A stretch of 64,000 nt of DNA from assembly GCF_000469545.1 (NCBI RefSeq), contig NZ_KI273074.1, positions 1-64,000 on the forward strand. The letters run 5' to 3'. Source of the stretch: Mitsuokella sp. oral taxon 131 str. W9106. GTDB lineage: Bacteria; Bacillota; Negativicutes; Selenomonadales; Selenomonadaceae. The translations under genes and the position numbers were made by a program. The notes under the pieces were generated by a model that had not been told where the DNA came from, ran no database searches, and saw only the letters and a program-made list of their open reading frames with translations. Below are positions 24,562 to 33,550 of the stretch, one piece after another; position 1 is the stretch's first letter, and the number at the start of each line of letters is the position of its first letter.

Positions 24562-26487
24562 CTATAAGATTCCTGCCATTTTGAGCAGGTACTTTGCGTT
24601 CGTCGTATGGCAGCGGCCTTCTTTCAGCTTGAAGTCGAAGCGGATCTTGTCCGCTTCGTAATGCTCCTCGAAGTGGTAGTTTTGGATGGGAAGGCCGCTC
24701 CCGGACGTGAGATCGCAGAGTTCGAAATCATGCGTGGTGACGAGGGTGATGTTCGTCTCCTGCGTGAGCCGGCGGATGGTCGCTTTTGCGCCGGTGATGC
24801 GGTCGGCGGAGTTCGTGCCCTTGAAGATCTCGTCGATGGCAAGGAGGAGCGGCGTGCCCTCCTGCGTCGCCTCGACCATCTGCTTGATGCGCAGGAGCTC
24901 GGCGTAGAAGGTCGAGATGCCGCGCGAGAGGTCGTCGTTTGCCTGGATGGAGGTCAGCACGGTCATGGGCGTGAGCGCGAAAGACGCTGCGCAGACGGGG
25001 GCGCCTGCGTAGGCGAGGACGGCAGAGGCGGCGAGCGTGCGCAGGTATGTCGTCTTGCCGCTCATGTTCGAGCCCGTGATGATCGCCGTGCCGGCGGAAA
25101 AGTCGGCGTCATTCGGCACGGCGGCGGATTCTGCGATGAGCGGCGTCGTGACGCCCTTTGCCATGAGGCGCGGCGCGCCGTCCAAAAGCACGGGGAAGGT
25201 GGAGGCTTCGCGCGTCTGTCCGATGGTCGCGAGCGAGAGCAGGACTTCTGTCTCTGCCCATGCGCCGAGCCACGCCGCAAGGCGCGTGCCGTGCTTTGTG
25301 CGCCAGCGCAGGAAGCGGGCGGCGCATTGAAAGTCCCAGAGGAAGAGCGTGTTGGCGATGAGGAAGAAGAAGAGGTTGGCGCGCTGCCCGGCGCAGGCGG
25401 CAATCGTGGCGAGACGGCGCAGGCTGTGGGCGGCACCGTCTTTTTTGAGTGCGGCCTGCATGGCCTGCATCGTGCTGCCTGCAAAGGACGCGCTTTCGAT
25501 GGCGGCGAAGAGGGCTTCGTACCGGGCGAGTGCACGGCTCGCGCCTCTGAGCGGGGCAAAAAGCGCGCTGTTTTGATGGAGGAAGGCGAGTGCGAGCGTG
25601 AGCTGCAAGGAAAAGAGAAGGCCGGGAACGACGATGTCGATCGGCCCGATGGCGGCGAGGACGAGGGCGGAAAACGACAGGATCGGAAGGAGGATTCGCC
25701 CGAAGGAAAGCATGGCGCCGGCCGTCCTTGCGGGAGGGGTTTTGTTGCGGGCTGCGTCGTCGCTTCGGATGTGGCTGGTGTCCTGTGCGGCGGGTTTGCC
25801 GCAGGGGCTCTCCGCATCGCTTGCGAGCGCACGCACGATCGGTGCGGTATCGTGCCCGTCTGGGAGCAGGCGCGCGAGCGTGAGGAGGCCGAGCGCGAGG
25901 GCGGGGGCGTCGATGAATTCGCGTGCGCCGTTTTGGCGTGCGCGGATCGTCTCTTTGGCGGGCGGCACGGGCGAGAGGGCGGCGGCAAGGCGCTCCCGCC
26001 CCGCCTTCGTGCGCGCGCACGAGAGGAACTGATAGAGCGATGCTGCGCCGAAGAGGTGCAGGTCGGTGTCCTGCGGGCGTGCTTTTTTGCGGTACGCCGT
26101 GCCGTCGTCTAAAAAGCGCTTCCAGTCTAGCGGCTCCGTCTCGTCCGCCATGGCGGCGGCAGCCGCTTCTGTTGCGCCGGGCTCCTGCATCGTCCGTGCC
26201 GGCGCGAACCGCGCGAGGCAGTCGGCGATCACGGCGAGGCGGGCGGCTTCCCTTGCCTGCGCGCGCCGCGCGCGCTGATGGCGGCGGACGAGCAGGACGA
26301 AGAGGGCGAGCAGCAGGATGCCGAGGATCGTTCCTGCCGCATGTCCGTCCCGGCTCGCCGCGAACGCGAAGACGGCGGCGATGAATGCGAGCGAGCGCAG
26401 CAGCACGATACGTCCCGCGCATTTTTTCATCGCGGCGAGCCGGGCGAGGCTCGCCTCCCGTTCCCGTTTATAAAAATCGCATTTCAT
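24562..26487 (-). CDS. Membrane-anchored MutS-family ATPase
   Basis: The 641-residue protein ends in a MutS-type ATPase domain: Walker A GSNMSGKTT (residues 472-480), Walker B LLLAIDEIF (about 548-556), the dimer/signature region NDDLSRGISTFYAELLRI, and TTHDFELCDL. The centre resembles the MutS core and clamp helices, but the mismatch-recognition domain I with its Phe-x-Glu motif is missing. Instead the N-terminus has hydrophobic segments around residues 28-66, and another pair lies near residues 265-300, so it is probably membrane bound. Such MutS-like proteins are common in Firmicutes and Bacteroidetes and have no firmly established role; classical mismatch repair is unlikely. The gene stands alone with its own terminator. 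Confidence 0.88.
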   Translation of the reverse strand: MKCDFYKREREASLARLAAMKKCAGRIVLLRSLAFIAAVFAFAASRDGHAAGTILGILLLALFVLLVRRHQRARRAQAREAARLAVIADCLARFAPARTMQEPGATEAAAAAMADETEPLDWKRFLDDGTAYRKKARPQDTDLHLFGAASLYQFLSCARTKAGRERLAAALSPVPPAKETIRARQNGAREFIDAPALALGLLTLARLLPDGHDTAPIVRALASDAESPCGKPAAQDTSHIRSDDAARNKTPPARTAGAMLSFGRILLPILSFSALVLAAIGPIDIVVPGLLFSLQLTLALAFLHQNSALFAPLRGASRALARYEALFAAIESASFAGSTMQAMQAALKKDGAAHSLRRLATIAACAGQRANLFFFLIANTLFLWDFQCAARFLRWRTKHGTRLAAWLGAWAETEVLLSLATIGQTREASTFPVLLDGAPRLMAKGVTTPLIAESAAVPNDADFSAGTAIITGSNMSGKTTYLRTLAASAVLAYAGAPVCAASFALTPMTVLTSIQANDDLSRGISTFYAELLRIKQMVEATQEGTPLLLAIDEIFKGTNSADRITGAKATIRRLTQETNITLVTTHDFELCDLTSGSGLPIQNYHFEEHYEADKIRFDFKLKEGRCHTTNAKYLLKMAGIL

Positions 26488-26805
26488 GATGTCGCTCCTT
26501 TGGTCGTTTCGTGCGGCTGCGTCGGTCTTCGCGTACGATTGCCGCGTTTGCCGTTTTTCTTTTTGGGATGGATATTTTTAGGACGGATAGCCGTTCTCTT
26601 TCATTGTATCGTGCGAATCGTCATTTGGCAACGCAAGGCCGCTTGCCGGGCGAAGCGTTCGCGTATGGCGGCCATGCCTGCGGCATTTGGCGCAGATCCC
26701 CGTTTTCCTGCGGGCAAGAGACCGTTCTTTTATCTGCGCCTCTCTTGTGCTATAATAGCCCTGTTGTAATGATCCTATCGATCCTAGAAAGACAGGTGTT
26801 ATTTC
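26488..26805. other. Divergent intergenic region between the MutS-like and OPT genes
   Basis: This 318-base region holds the start signals of both genes. A TATAAT at 26751-26756, preceded at -35 by only a poor match, is the likely -10 of the OPT gene. Small GC-rich dyads such as GCATGCC..GGCAT-like pairings occur near 26680-26700. I see no gene or RNA in it. Confidence 0.5.
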
Positions 26806-28833
26806 ATGAAAGAGGAAGAGAATGAGTTCATGCGGCACGAGCTTCGGCTGCCGGAACTCACGGCTCGCGGCATGCTGCTCGGCGCGGTCCTGACGATCAT
26901 CTTCACCGCGTCGAACGTATACCTCGGGCTAAAGGTCGGGCTGACGTTCTCGTCCGCCATTCCTGCCGCCGTCATTTCGATGGCCGTGCTGAAGATGGCG
27001 AAGGATGCGAATATCCTGGAGAACAACATGGTGCAGACGCAGGCATCTGCGGCAGGCACATTGTCGGCCATCATTTTCATCATTCCCGGCATGCTCATGA
27101 TCGGCTACTGGCAGGGCTTCGAGTTCTGGCAGACGCTTGTGGTCTCGGCGTGCGGCGGCTGCCTCGGCGTGCTTTTTACGATCCCGCTGCGCCGCGCGAT
27201 GGTCGTGCACAGCGATCTCGCGTATCCGGAGGGCGTCGCGGCAGCAGAGATCCTAAAAGTCGGCAGCCATGAAAAGGCAAAGAGCGGGCATACAGGCATT
27301 CGCAAGATCCTCGCGGGCAGCGGTGTTGCGGGCTTCATCGCGTTTTTGACGAACGGCCTGCACGTGCTCGGCGACAGCCTTTCCGCTTGGTTTGCGGTCG
27401 GGCGCGGCATGACGCAGATCCCGCTCGGCTATTCGACGGCGCTGCTCGGCGCAGGCTACCTCATCGGCATCGCGAGCGGCATCGCGATGCTCATCGGGAT
27501 TTTCATCGCGTGGCTTGGTTTCGTGCCGTACTTCACGATTACGGGCACGCCTCCGGACGGCATGACGATGCAGAAGTTCGCGGGCGCCGTCTATCAGCAG
27601 AAGGTCCGCCTCATCGGCGTGGGCGCGATGGGCGTCGCGGCAATCTGGACGCTCCTCATGCTCGCCCGGCCCGTCATCGACGGCGTGCGCGAGTCGATTG
27701 CCGCTGTGCGCCAGCCTGCGGTGTACAAGGACAAGCACCGCATGGACATCGATATGTCGATAAAGAGTGTCGGCACGGTCTTTGCCGTGACAGTCATCGG
27801 TCTTCTCGCCATCTTCTACGCGTTTGTCCGCCCGGAGCATCTGCCCGTCGGGCAGACGCTCACATTCGTCATCGTCGGCGTCGGCGTCGCGGTGCTCATG
27901 GGCTTTTTCGTCGCCGCTGCCTGTGCCTACATGGCAGGCCTCGTCGGCACGTCGTCGAGCCCGATTTCGGGCATCGGCATCCTCGGCATTATCGTCGCAT
28001 CGCTCGTCATGTACGCGCTCTGCTCTTCGTTCGGCATTTTCGCGCTGGAGGGAGGCGAGCGGTTCGCGACGGCGACGGCGATTTTCACGACGTCGATTAT
28101 CCTCGCGATCGCCTGCATTTCGAACGATAATATGCAGGATCTCAAGACGGGCTACCTCGTCGGCGCGACGCCGTGGCGCCAGCAGGTCGCGCTGCTCATC
28201 GGCTGCGTCGTCGGCGCGCTCGTCATCGCGCCGGTGCTGAACCTCCTCTACGAGGCGTACGGCTTCCCCGGCGCCATGCCGCGTCCCGACATGGATCCCG
28301 CACAGGCGCTCGCCGCACCGCAGGCAGCGCTCATGACGACGATCGCACAGGGCATTTTCCAAAGCCATCTCGCATGGGAGTACATCTATATCGGCATTGG
28401 CGTCGGCATCGTGCTCGTCGTCGCCGATCGGCTTTTAAAGCGCAATACGCGCAGGCTCTGCCTGCCGCCGCTCGCGGTCGGCATGGGCATCTACCTGCCG
28501 CCTTCCGTGCTGACGCCGCTCATCGTCGGCGCCGTGCTCGGCTATTTCATCCATCGCTATGTGAAAAACAAGGGCGGGGAAAAGGCGGTAAAGGCATCGG
28601 TGCGCCGCGGCACGCTCATCGCGTCGGGCTTCATCGTCGGCGAGTCGATCGTCGGCGTCATCCTCGCAGGCGTCATCGTCGTCTCGGTATCGGGCGGCGG
28701 CAGCGACAGCCCGCTCTCTGTCGTGTCGAAGGACTTTGCCGATACGGCGGAGATGCTCGGGCTTCTCGTGTTCCTCGCGGTCGTCGCGCTTTTCACGAAG
28801 ACCGTCGTAGGAAGTGCAAAATCGGAGGAATAA
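26806..28833 (+). CDS. OPT family oligopeptide transporter
   Basis: The 675-residue membrane protein belongs to the oligopeptide transporter (OPT) superfamily, bacterial branch. Characteristic regions are LPELTARGMLLGAVLTIIFT and ASNVYLGLKVGLTFSSAIPA at the N-terminus, NNMVQTQASAAGTLSA, LAYPEGVAAAEILK, and the later YMAGLVGTSSSPISGIGILG and NDNMQDLKTGYLVGATPWRQQ blocks. About 15 membrane segments are present. Members import peptides or metal chelates by proton coupling. The ATG at 26806 has AAAGACAGG-like purines upstream; the next in-frame ATG near 26830 is possible but would cut a conserved charged start. The transported solute is not predictable. A bidirectional hairpin follows. Confidence 0.94.
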   Translation: MKEEENEFMRHELRLPELTARGMLLGAVLTIIFTASNVYLGLKVGLTFSSAIPAAVISMAVLKMAKDANILENNMVQTQASAAGTLSAIIFIIPGMLMIGYWQGFEFWQTLVVSACGGCLGVLFTIPLRRAMVVHSDLAYPEGVAAAEILKVGSHEKAKSGHTGIRKILAGSGVAGFIAFLTNGLHVLGDSLSAWFAVGRGMTQIPLGYSTALLGAGYLIGIASGIAMLIGIFIAWLGFVPYFTITGTPPDGMTMQKFAGAVYQQKVRLIGVGAMGVAAIWTLLMLARPVIDGVRESIAAVRQPAVYKDKHRMDIDMSIKSVGTVFAVTVIGLLAIFYAFVRPEHLPVGQTLTFVIVGVGVAVLMGFFVAAACAYMAGLVGTSSSPISGIGILGIIVASLVMYALCSSFGIFALEGGERFATATAIFTTSIILAIACISNDNMQDLKTGYLVGATPWRQQVALLIGCVVGALVIAPVLNLLYEAYGFPGAMPRPDMDPAQALAAPQAALMTTIAQGIFQSHLAWEYIYIGIGVGIVLVVADRLLKRNTRRLCLPPLAVGMGIYLPPSVLTPLIVGAVLGYFIHRYVKNKGGEKAVKASVRRGTLIASGFIVGESIVGVILAGVIVVSVSGGGSDSPLSVVSKDFADTAEMLGLLVFLAVVALFTKTVVGSAKSEE

Positions 28834-28845
28834 CGCACCGCATGG

Positions 28846-28883
28846 AAAAAGCCCGCTTCCCTTTCCAAGGAGGCGGGCTTTTT
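28846..28883. terminator. Bidirectional terminator between OPT and PEtN-transferase genes
   Basis: GCCCGC (28851-28856) pairs with GCGGGC (28873-28878), with further pairing inside. AAAAA precedes and TTTTT follows, so it can serve both converging genes. Confidence 0.85.
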
Positions 28884-28962
28884 CCGTGCTTGTTGCAGGC
28901 CCGAGAAAACGGCAGGCGGAGGCCCAGGCTCCCGATAGGGGGCGATGCGCCGCAGCGCCAGG

Positions 28963-30789
28963 CTACTCTTCCGCACCGCCGTCCGGGTCGCTCGTGAGCG
29001 GACGCGAGCCGAGCATGGTGTAGAGCGTCTCGCGCGTGAAGCGGTAGGTGCTGCTCGCAAAATCCTGCCCCGGATCGTAGCGCTCGGACGGTGCGTTTAG
29101 GAGGCCGCACATCGTGTCGTAGAGCATGTCGTTCGTAAAGTAGCGGCTCGCATGCTGGCGCAGCGCGCGCGTATGGCCGGGCATCGCGTGCTGGTAGGCG
29201 TCCGACAGGTAGATCCACATCGGGATGCGCACCATATCGAAGCGGAAGACGTCCGGGTTGTGCGAGATCTCGATGTCCTCGCCGTGGTCGGAGAAGTAGA
29301 CCATTGCGGTGAGGTTGAGATTCTTGCGTGCGTAGTCGTAGACCTGCGAGAGGATCGCATCCGTGTAGAGGATGCTGTTCGCGTACGACGCCATCGAGAC
29401 CATGCTCGACGAGCCGTCCTCCGAGGAAAAGCGGTTGAACGACTCAGGGTAACGGTTGTTGTAGTAGATATGGCTGCCCATGATGTGCAGCACGATGAAG
29501 TTGTTCTTCGCGGGGTCTATCTGCGTGAGGTAGGGGAGGAGGGCCTCGTCGTACTTGTCCGTGAAATTGTAGGAGTCGTCCGTCCACTGCGCGTGGTCGG
29601 CCGTCTTTGCGACGAGCGTGATGGCGCTGTCGTACTGCCCGTATCGGCCTTGGTTGCTGAACCACCACGTCTCGTAGCCTGCCTTCTTCGCGACGTCGAT
29701 GAGCGATGCCGAGTCGAAGAATTCCTTGCCGTTGTACTGGCTCTGCTCCGTGAGCGCGCGCTGGAGAACGGGGACGGTCTGCGTCCAGCAAGAATAGACA
29801 TTCTCAAAGAAGAGGAAATGGTCGTCTGCGCGCATGGCGCTCTGCCAAGGCGTGTCGTCGTAGGAGTAGGCCGGCGTGTACACCTTCATATAGTTGCGCG
29901 ACGAGGATTCGCCGATGATGAAGATGACGGTGCCGGGCGCTTTTGCTGCGAGCGCTTCGTGCTGGTCGATCGCGAGGCTCGCGAGGCGGTCGTCGTGCCC
30001 TAGGCTGTACACCTGCGTCTGCTTGACGTAGCTGTCGACGTCGCCCCAAAGGGCCGCGATCGACGTCTGCGGCAGGTAGATGACGAGCGTCGCAGACGCC
30101 GCACAGACGAGCGCGGCGAGTGCGCCCATGCGGGGCGCGGTCGTCTCATCCTCCATGCGGCGGGAAAACGCGAGGTGCGCGCGCGCGAAGAGGAACCAAA
30201 GCGCGGCGAGCGCGGCGAGGATGAGGAGCGCCCGCCCGGTGCCGACGTTCGACTCGACGAAGTCGATGCTCTCGCGCCAATTCGTGAGGTAGAGCGCCAT
30301 GAGCGAGGCGGGCGTGAGGCAGTGCCACACGATGCAGTAGTAGGCGATCTGCGCGAGCGGGATCAAGAGGGCGGCGATGTTGAGCAGCCCCATGAATCCC
30401 GCGACGATGCGTGCGTGGCCGATGCGGAAAAGTGCGGCGGCAAGCGTGGGAAGCAGGACGATTTCTGCCGTGCCGACGAGGAAGTCGTAGCAAATTTTCG
30501 ATCTGTACCAGTCCTGTGCGTACGTCCACGTGTAGAGCAGCGGGAACGTCACGCACCACGCGATCCCCGCGATGAGATTCGGCGCCATGGGGAGGGAGAA
30601 GAGCGGCACGCGCGTCGCGTACGGCAGCAGCGTGAGCGCCGCGACGACGGGCACGAGCGCCGTCATGAAGTAGCCTGCGCCCATGTCCTGCCCGATATTG
30701 ATATAGAAGGCGATGAGACAGATGAAGTAAATGCCTGCCGCCGTCAGCCAGCGAATGATATTGTCCTGGCTCGTAGTGGAAATCGTCAT
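28963..30789 (-). CDS. Phosphoethanolamine transferase-like sulfatase-fold membrane enzyme
   Basis: The 608-residue protein has about five N-terminal membrane helices (residues 10-220) and a periplasmic alkaline-phosphatase-type domain. The nucleophile region is VIFIIGESSSRNYMKVYTP (about residue 285), followed by the substrate-pocket YDDTPWQSAM. VYFSDHGEDIE and HIMGSH supply metal ligands. This is the layout of EptA/CptA-type enzymes that move phosphoethanolamine from phosphatidylethanolamine to lipid A or core sugars in the outer leaflet. Serine replaces the usual threonine at the nucleophile position in a GESSS sequence, as in some CptA relatives. It is monocistronic on the minus strand with a good promoter at 30825-30853. 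The exact acceptor is unknown. Confidence 0.88.
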   Translation of the reverse strand: MTISTTSQDNIIRWLTAAGIYFICLIAFYINIGQDMGAGYFMTALVPVVAALTLLPYATRVPLFSLPMAPNLIAGIAWCVTFPLLYTWTYAQDWYRSKICYDFLVGTAEIVLLPTLAAALFRIGHARIVAGFMGLLNIAALLIPLAQIAYYCIVWHCLTPASLMALYLTNWRESIDFVESNVGTGRALLILAALAALWFLFARAHLAFSRRMEDETTAPRMGALAALVCAASATLVIYLPQTSIAALWGDVDSYVKQTQVYSLGHDDRLASLAIDQHEALAAKAPGTVIFIIGESSSRNYMKVYTPAYSYDDTPWQSAMRADDHFLFFENVYSCWTQTVPVLQRALTEQSQYNGKEFFDSASLIDVAKKAGYETWWFSNQGRYGQYDSAITLVAKTADHAQWTDDSYNFTDKYDEALLPYLTQIDPAKNNFIVLHIMGSHIYYNNRYPESFNRFSSEDGSSSMVSMASYANSILYTDAILSQVYDYARKNLNLTAMVYFSDHGEDIEISHNPDVFRFDMVRIPMWIYLSDAYQHAMPGHTRALRQHASRYFTNDMLYDTMCGLLNAPSERYDPGQDFASSTYRFTRETLYTMLGSRPLTSDPDGGAEE

Positions 30790-30824
30790 GTGATCCCTCG
30801 GTTCTTTCCTAGTTGACAGAGTAG

Positions 30825-30853
30825 AGTTTACAGGAAAAAGGGGGGTTCGTCAA
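30825..30853 (-). promoter_or_regulatory. Promoter of the PEtN-transferase gene
   Basis: On the minus strand TTGACG (30853-30848) and TAAACT (30830-30825) are 17 bases apart, about 35 bases before the start codon. Confidence 0.7.
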
Positions 30854-30882
30854 CAAAGTCGCGTATTTCGTAAGGGTTCCCC

Positions 30883-30911
30883 TTGACTTCCCGCGCATTT
30901 CTCCCTACAAT
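30883..30911 (+). promoter_or_regulatory. Promoter of the LacI-family gene
   Basis: TTGACT (30883-30888) and TACAAT (30906-30911) are 17 bases apart. It is divergent from the PEtN-transferase promoter, with 30 bases between the two -35 elements. Confidence 0.8.
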
Positions 30912-30961
30912 CAATACGGTATGCAGGTCGGCACACACTGGATCCTTAGGGAGGACAGACC

Positions 30962-31996
30962 TTGGAGCAGAATGTTACCATACTGGATGTAGCAAGACTT
31001 GCGGGCGTGTCGAAGAGCACGGTCTCGCGCTATCTGAACGGCGGTTACGTGAGCGTCGAAAAGGCGGAGCAGGTCCGTCGGGCAATCGATGAGACCGGTT
31101 TCCGGTCAAACTTCTTTGCACGGCGGCTCAAGACCAAGACGAGCCAGCTTATCGGCATCGTCCTGCCGCGCATGGACTCCGTCTCGGTAGGACGGCTGCT
31201 GGCGGGCGTGGGCAGCGTGCTCGACCCGGCGGGCTATCAGGGCATCCTGCTCGTGAGCCAGCTCGATCCGCAGAAGGAAATCGAGCATATCGAGAGCCTC
31301 TGCCAGCAGGGCGTCGACGGCATCCTCGTCGACAGCGTCGCGATCACCGACGCGCACGTCGCGCTCGCCCAGAACGCGCGGATCCCGATCCTCTTTACGG
31401 GGCAGAGCCGCGCGGAAGTCCATTGCCTCAAGATCGATGATGCGGCGGCAGGATACATGATGGGAACCTACCTGCGCCAGATGGGGCATCGGCGCGCCGT
31501 CTTCGTAGGCGTGACGGACGCCGACCACGCCGTCGGCGTCGAGCGCAGGCAGGGATTCGAGAACGGGTTTTGCACCGAGCGCAGGTCGCACGTCGATTTC
31601 GTCGAGACGGGGTTTGACTTTCTTTCCGCCTATCAGAGCGCGGGAAAAGCATGCGCCTTCCATCCGACTGTCCTCGTCTGCGCGACGGACGGCATCGCGC
31701 TCGGCGTCCTGCGCTACCTGCACGAGTGCGCGATCCGCGTGCCGGAGGAAATATCCGTCGTGGGATTCGGCGGCTATGACGTCGGCGCCGTCGTCTATCC
31801 CGCGCTCACGACGATCGCGTTTGACTACGAGCGGCTCGGCAAAGAGGCGGCAGAGGAGCTCCTTGCACGCATCGCGCATCGCGCGCCGGCGTTTGCATGG
31901 GATCCGTTTGATACAGGCCGATCCATGCGTTTTGTCGAGCGCGAGAGCGTCCGCGCGCTCGGGACGGGCGGCAGGCATCTGCGCCGCCTGCGTTAA
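30962..31996 (+). CDS. LacI family transcriptional regulator
   Basis: The 344-residue protein starts with the LacI helix-turn-helix VTILDVARLAGVSKSTVSRYLN (residues 5-26) and hinge helix region, followed by a periplasmic-binding-protein-like sensor domain with IGIVLPRMDS, GVDGILVDSVAI, IPILFTGQSR and VLVCATDGIALGVLRYL. It begins with TTG at 30962, supported by AGGGAGGAC upstream, so translation may be modest. No sugar transport or metabolic genes accompany it; the divergent gene is an envelope enzyme and the next gene is the SLH porin. It may act on distant sugar genes or on its divergent neighbour. It most resembles sucrose/ribose-type regulators, but the ligand is unknown. Confidence 0.92.
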   Translation: MEQNVTILDVARLAGVSKSTVSRYLNGGYVSVEKAEQVRRAIDETGFRSNFFARRLKTKTSQLIGIVLPRMDSVSVGRLLAGVGSVLDPAGYQGILLVSQLDPQKEIEHIESLCQQGVDGILVDSVAITDAHVALAQNARIPILFTGQSRAEVHCLKIDDAAAGYMMGTYLRQMGHRRAVFVGVTDADHAVGVERRQGFENGFCTERRSHVDFVETGFDFLSAYQSAGKACAFHPTVLVCATDGIALGVLRYLHECAIRVPEEISVVGFGGYDVGAVVYPALTTIAFDYERLGKEAAEELLARIAHRAPAFAWDPFDTGRSMRFVERESVRALGTGGRHLRRLR

Positions 31997-32027
31997 GGGA
32001 CATTCTGACGATTTAATTGCATTTTTA

Positions 32028-32056
32028 TTGTATTTTTACTAAACATGTGTTACAGT
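32028..32056 (+). promoter_or_regulatory. Porin promoter
   Basis: TTGTAT (32028-32033) and TACAGT (32051-32056) are 17 bases apart, leaving an untranslated leader of about 105 bases before the porin start, as often seen for abundant outer-membrane proteins. Confidence 0.55.
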
Positions 32057-32167
32057 ATCCATAAGTCTGCGGGCTGCGCACAGGAAGCGATGAGGAAACA
32101 TGGAAACTCACATTCCTTCGCAGAGGCAGATGAAGTTCATTGCTTTTTTGGCAAGGAGGAATGTCTT

Positions 32168-33397
32168 ATGAAGAAGACTCTCGTATCGGCACTGACGACG
32201 GCTCTCGTCGTCGGCGCAGCATCCACGACGTTTGCAGCATCGAATCCGTTTGCAGACGTACCCGCTGACCACTGGGCTTACGATGCCGTTTCGCAGCTCG
32301 CTGCGGACGGCGTCATCGAAGGCTACGGCGACGGCACGTACCGGGGCGACAACGAGATCACGCGTTATGAGATGGCGCAGATGGTCGCAAAGGCCATGGC
32401 GAAGTCGGGCGTCAGCGACGCAGACAAGGCCCTGATCGAGAAGCTCTCCGCTGAATTCGCGGATGAGCTAAACAACCTCGGCGTCCGCGTCGCAAGCCTC
32501 GAGCGCAATGCGGACATGGTCAAGTGGAACGGGCAGGCTCGTTACACGATGGCACGCCACGTCGATAAGGACGCTACCGCAACGGACAGTCACACGGATG
32601 AGTTCCTCTTCCGTCTCGAGCCGTCGGCTGAGGTCAACAGCAACTGGCACGTCAATGCGCGTCTCGACGCAAAGATCAACGCGGCAAAGGACGAGGGCAA
32701 TGACGGCAACGTTTCGCTCAAGCGTATTTGGGCGCAGGGCAACTACGACAATTTCGCCGTCAAGCTTGGCCGTTTCGGCTCGCTCGACAACGATTCCGTT
32801 TTCGATACGCAGATCGCGGGTGCGGAAGTCGCATTCGGCAACAAGGCGCAGGCCATCCTCGGCGCCGGCCGCCAAAGCTTCAGCGGAAACGGTGGCAGTG
32901 GCTCGCTGCAGGGCGAAGATGCTGCAAACCATTACTATGCAGGCGTTTCCTACAAGGACGGCAAGGCCATGGCGGGGATTTCCTATCACACGCTGAACCT
33001 GCGCAATTCCTCGGAGAAGAACTTCCGTGAAGGCATCGCAAAGGCCGGCTACCGCTTCGACAAGAGCACGGCGCTGAACGGCTTCTATGCGAAGTCCAGG
33101 AAGTACACGGACAGCAAGGCCGCAGAGGCTTATAGCGTGGAGTTCGACTACAAGGGCGCGGATCAGATGAACGCCGGCACGTGGGGCGCATGGCTCGCAT
33201 ATCGCCACCTCGGCCAGGATGCGACGCAGTTCAGCACGTATGATGCGATCAAGACGAACGAAAAGGGCTGGGAGATCGGCGGCAACTACACGTTTGCCAA
33301 GAACATCGTCGGCACGCTGCGCTATGGCAATGCGAAGCAGATCAATGGCGACGGCAAGGCGCATACGTACTTCGGCCGTGTCCAGTTCTTCTTCTGA
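32168..33397 (+). CDS. Outer-membrane porin with SLH domain (Mep45/OmpM type)
   Basis: The 409-residue protein has a signal peptide (cleavage after TTFAA, about residue 24), one S-layer homology domain (NPFADVPADHWAYDAVSQLA to RYEMAQMVAKAMAK, residues 26-79), a short coiled-coil linker, and a long amphipathic beta-strand region ending in the aromatic outer-membrane signal YFGRVQFFF. In Negativicutes such proteins pass through the outer membrane and fix it to the cell wall; in Selenomonas ruminantium the SLH domain of Mep45 binds cadaverine-modified peptidoglycan. Start 32168 has AAGGAGGAA upstream. It is a single gene with a long leader and a strong UUCG-loop terminator, consistent with high expression. 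Pore specificity is not known. Confidence 0.95.
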   Translation: MKKTLVSALTTALVVGAASTTFAASNPFADVPADHWAYDAVSQLAADGVIEGYGDGTYRGDNEITRYEMAQMVAKAMAKSGVSDADKALIEKLSAEFADELNNLGVRVASLERNADMVKWNGQARYTMARHVDKDATATDSHTDEFLFRLEPSAEVNSNWHVNARLDAKINAAKDEGNDGNVSLKRIWAQGNYDNFAVKLGRFGSLDNDSVFDTQIAGAEVAFGNKAQAILGAGRQSFSGNGGSGSLQGEDAANHYYAGVSYKDGKAMAGISYHTLNLRNSSEKNFREGIAKAGYRFDKSTALNGFYAKSRKYTDSKAAEAYSVEFDYKGADQMNAGTWGAWLAYRHLGQDATQFSTYDAIKTNEKGWEIGGNYTFAKNIVGTLRYGNAKQINGDGKAHTYFGRVQFFF

Positions 33398-33434
33398 TCA
33401 CGGATCACGAAGAGAACGAAGGACGCCAGTTTTC

Positions 33435-33464
33435 AAGGCTCTCGCTTCGGCGAGAGCCTTTTTG
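33435..33464 (+). terminator. Porin terminator with UUCG tetraloop
   Basis: A perfect 11-bp stem (33435-33445 with 33450-33460) closes a TTCG tetraloop and is followed by T residues. This is a very stable form. Confidence 0.92.
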
Positions 33465-33550
33465 CGTGCCGTTTTCGGTGTTACGAGGCTTTGATTTGCC
33501 CGAAGAGGCAAGATGCGATAGAATGAAACAGGAAGGAAGGTGGGAACGTC

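Noticed and set aside
24607-26112. Plus-strand frame of about 500 codons opposite the MutS-like gene
   Set aside because: It is the antisense image of an ATPase gene with clear Walker motifs; composition is Gly/Arg/Glu-rich and featureless.
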